Origin: Methanomassiliicoccaceae archaeon | GTDB lineage: Archaea; Thermoplasmatota; Thermoplasmata; Methanomassiliicoccales; Methanomethylophilaceae | DNA: 9,113 nucleotides | NCBI GenBank assembly: GCA_009776625.1 | Contig: WRNL01000055.1 | Span: 1-9,113 of the forward strand | Direction of reading: 5' to 3' | Shown: piece after piece, positions 7,591-9,113 of the stretch | How positions within the stretch are numbered: position 1 is the stretch's first letter | Layout: every line of letters starts with the position of its first letter | Notes under the pieces: model-generated | Seen by the model: only the letters and a program-made list of their open reading frames with translations | Databases searched by the model: none | Told to the model about the DNA's origin: nothing | Made by a program: the position numbers and the translations under genes

Positions 7591-7600
7591 CCAAATCATC

Positions 7601-8986
7601 ATGATCAAAGATCTGGAGATCATCCTGAGCGAGGGGGAGGGCTACAAAGTCGAGTTCAAGAAGTCTCCCGATAAGGATCTTGCGTCAGAGGCATGCGCGT
7701 TTGCGAACTGCTCGGGCGGTAAGATCTATTTAGGGATAGACGACAAGAAGAACATCGTCGTCGGAACGGACACATCGAACGTAGCGCGTTCGAATATACA
7801 GGACACGATAAACAACATACAGCCGAGACCGAGGACGAGCCTGGAGGTCCATGATGACGTGATCATCGTCACAGTCCACGAAGGTGAGAGCAAACCTTAC
7901 ATGTGCGCCGGCGGCTTCTATATCCGCATAGGTCCGAATACCCAGAAACTCGACCGTGACGGCATACTAGGATTCATGCAGTCCGCGAATGCCGTGCGTT
8001 ATGACGCCCAGGTGAGGGATGATTTCCCCGTCAACAGCAACTTCATAGAGAAGGCTTATGATAAGTACATCAAAAAGGCCAGGATAGACGGCACGCTGCC
8101 CTTCGACCGTGTGCTGATGCATCTGGATTGTGCGAAGCAGAGGGCCGACGGCGAACTCGTTTATACGAATGCGGGGGCGCTGTTCTTCCGCGACAATAAC
8201 GATGACCCGCATTTCTGTTACACCAAGATAATGTGCGTGTTGTTCAAAGGGACCGGTAAGTCCAAAGTCATCGACATGGGAGATTACAACGAAGGCATGC
8301 TTGACAATATCGACAATGCTGTCAAGTTCCTGTGGAGGAATCTCCGAGTGCGCCATGAGCTGAAGGGGACACAACGCCAGAACGTCCTGGAGATGCCTGA
8401 AGAGGCCTTGCGCGAAGCTATAACGAATGCGGCCGCCCATCGCGATTATTTCAAAGAGGGTGCGAACATCATGGTTGAGGTCTATGATGACCGCGTGGTC
8501 GTCACAAATCCGGGCGGTCTTCCCGACGGTCTGACGCTGGACCGGCTCGGGTCCATGAGCTTTGTCCGCAACAAGACTGTCGTGGACATGCTATACCGTG
8601 CAGGATACATTGAAAAAATGGGCACGGGGATAAAGAAGATCAGAGATTCGATGGAAGAGGCTGGGCTCGAGGCCCCTACATTTGAGTCGGACTTCTTCTT
8701 CACTGTCACGTTCAAGAGACCGCAGCTACATACACTGTCGATCGAAAAGGTGCCTGAAAACGTACTCTCAAACCTACCTGGGGACCTGACAGAAAAAGAG
8801 ATACGCATCTGTGAACAGATAAACGGGGATAAGAACATCACGGTCGCTGAGATCATGGATCGTCTGGGCATGACCGAGAGCACAGTCAACAGGGCCCTTA
8901 AATCGCTCACCGAAAAGGGAGTCATAACAAGAATAGGCTCGAAGAGGGTGGGCTCATGGAGATTCCTGATGTCCTCTGATGTTTGA
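7601..8986 (+). CDS. Schlafen-like AlbA_2 / GHKL-ATPase-like / winged-helix protein
   Basis: This 461-residue protein is of the COG2865 type, annotated as an ATP-binding protein or predicted transcriptional regulator. The N-terminal AlbA_2 (Schlafen-like) domain covers about 10-125: EGEGYKVEFKKS with Glu13 and Glu18, then FANCSGGKIYLGIDD (34-48). Those two Glu and Asp47/48 resemble the acidic triad of Schlafen RNases, but nuclease activity is not established for this protein. A GHKL-ATPase-like domain follows, with the N-box EALREAITNAAAHRDY, the nucleotide-binding VTNPGGLPDG, and YIEKMGTGIKKI. The C-terminus (about 395-455) reads as a winged helix: LTEKEIRICEQI, then VAEIMDRLGMTESTVNRALK and a basic wing. 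Likely roles are nucleic-acid sensing, regulation or defence. The gene stands alone downstream of the 11-bp array, and its GC (roughly 50% by eye) is well below metY, consistent with acquisition. The start is supported by AAGGAG 10 nt upstream. Confidence 0.92.
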   Translation: MIKDLEIILSEGEGYKVEFKKSPDKDLASEACAFANCSGGKIYLGIDDKKNIVVGTDTSNVARSNIQDTINNIQPRPRTSLEVHDDVIIVTVHEGESKPYMCAGGFYIRIGPNTQKLDRDGILGFMQSANAVRYDAQVRDDFPVNSNFIEKAYDKYIKKARIDGTLPFDRVLMHLDCAKQRADGELVYTNAGALFFRDNNDDPHFCYTKIMCVLFKGTGKSKVIDMGDYNEGMLDNIDNAVKFLWRNLRVRHELKGTQRQNVLEMPEEALREAITNAAAHRDYFKEGANIMVEVYDDRVVVTNPGGLPDGLTLDRLGSMSFVRNKTVVDMLYRAGYIEKMGTGIKKIRDSMEEAGLEAPTFESDFFFTVTFKRPQLHTLSIEKVPENVLSNLPGDLTEKEIRICEQINGDKNITVAEIMDRLGMTESTVNRALKSLTEKGVITRIGSKRVGSWRFLMSSDV

Positions 8987-9113
8987 GGGATGGTGTGCCT
9001 TAGAATAAAGTGAGAACGGGGACATTACGTATCCCGATATCGCTTAACGTTAGAAGATGTTAATCATCACGAGTTCGTGACCGATCCTCCGACACGCCCG
9101 CGTCGTGGGGGGG

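Overview
The window looks like a stretch of an archaeal chromosome, most likely a methanogen-type euryarchaeon of the Thermoplasmata/Methanomassiliicoccales kind. The evidence is TATA-like promoter boxes, G-rich Shine-Dalgarno sites, heavy use of AGG (Arg) and ATA (Ile) codons despite high GC, and a very large secreted repeat protein of the adhesin-like type common in gut-associated methanogens. All three complete genes end in TGA. The lineage is an inference; no marker gene is present.

Layout. Bases 1-3050 (minus strand) hold the first 1016 codons of a large surface protein whose end lies outside the window: signal peptide, beta-helix-like Gly-rich region, Ig-like domain, three tandem ~90-residue repeats, then the start of a second Gly-rich beta-helix-like region. 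Bases 3051-3614 are a long non-coding stretch, probably the leader/promoter region of that gene, with several hairpins and AT-rich islands in a GC-rich background. Bases 3615-4940 (minus) encode a PLP-dependent O-acetylhomoserine sulfhydrylase (MetY), with a TATA box and Shine-Dalgarno site upstream and two GC-rich hairpins just after the stop.

From 4941 to 5647 is a divergent intergenic region rich in repeats: a perfect 52-bp palindrome with no spacer (5015-5066), five copies of a 12-bp repeat (5145-5204), and three copies of a 33-bp repeat (5525-5623). Bases 5648-6967 (plus) encode an AAA+ ATPase with a C-terminal DUF4143-type domain. Bases 6968-7600 are non-coding and contain nine perfect copies of an 11-bp repeat (7259-7357). 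Bases 7601-8986 (plus) encode a Schlafen-like AlbA_2 / GHKL-ATPase-like / winged-helix protein of visibly lower GC. The last 127 bases hold no gene I can support.

How it fits together. MetY is a housekeeping enzyme making homocysteine. The surface protein is an envelope/adhesion factor. The DUF4143 ATPase and the AlbA_2 protein are typical accessory genes, often mobile or defence-associated, and each is preceded by its own tandem-repeat array. That repeat-plus-accessory-ATPase arrangement is the most unusual aspect of the window; whether it is a functional system is not shown by the sequence.
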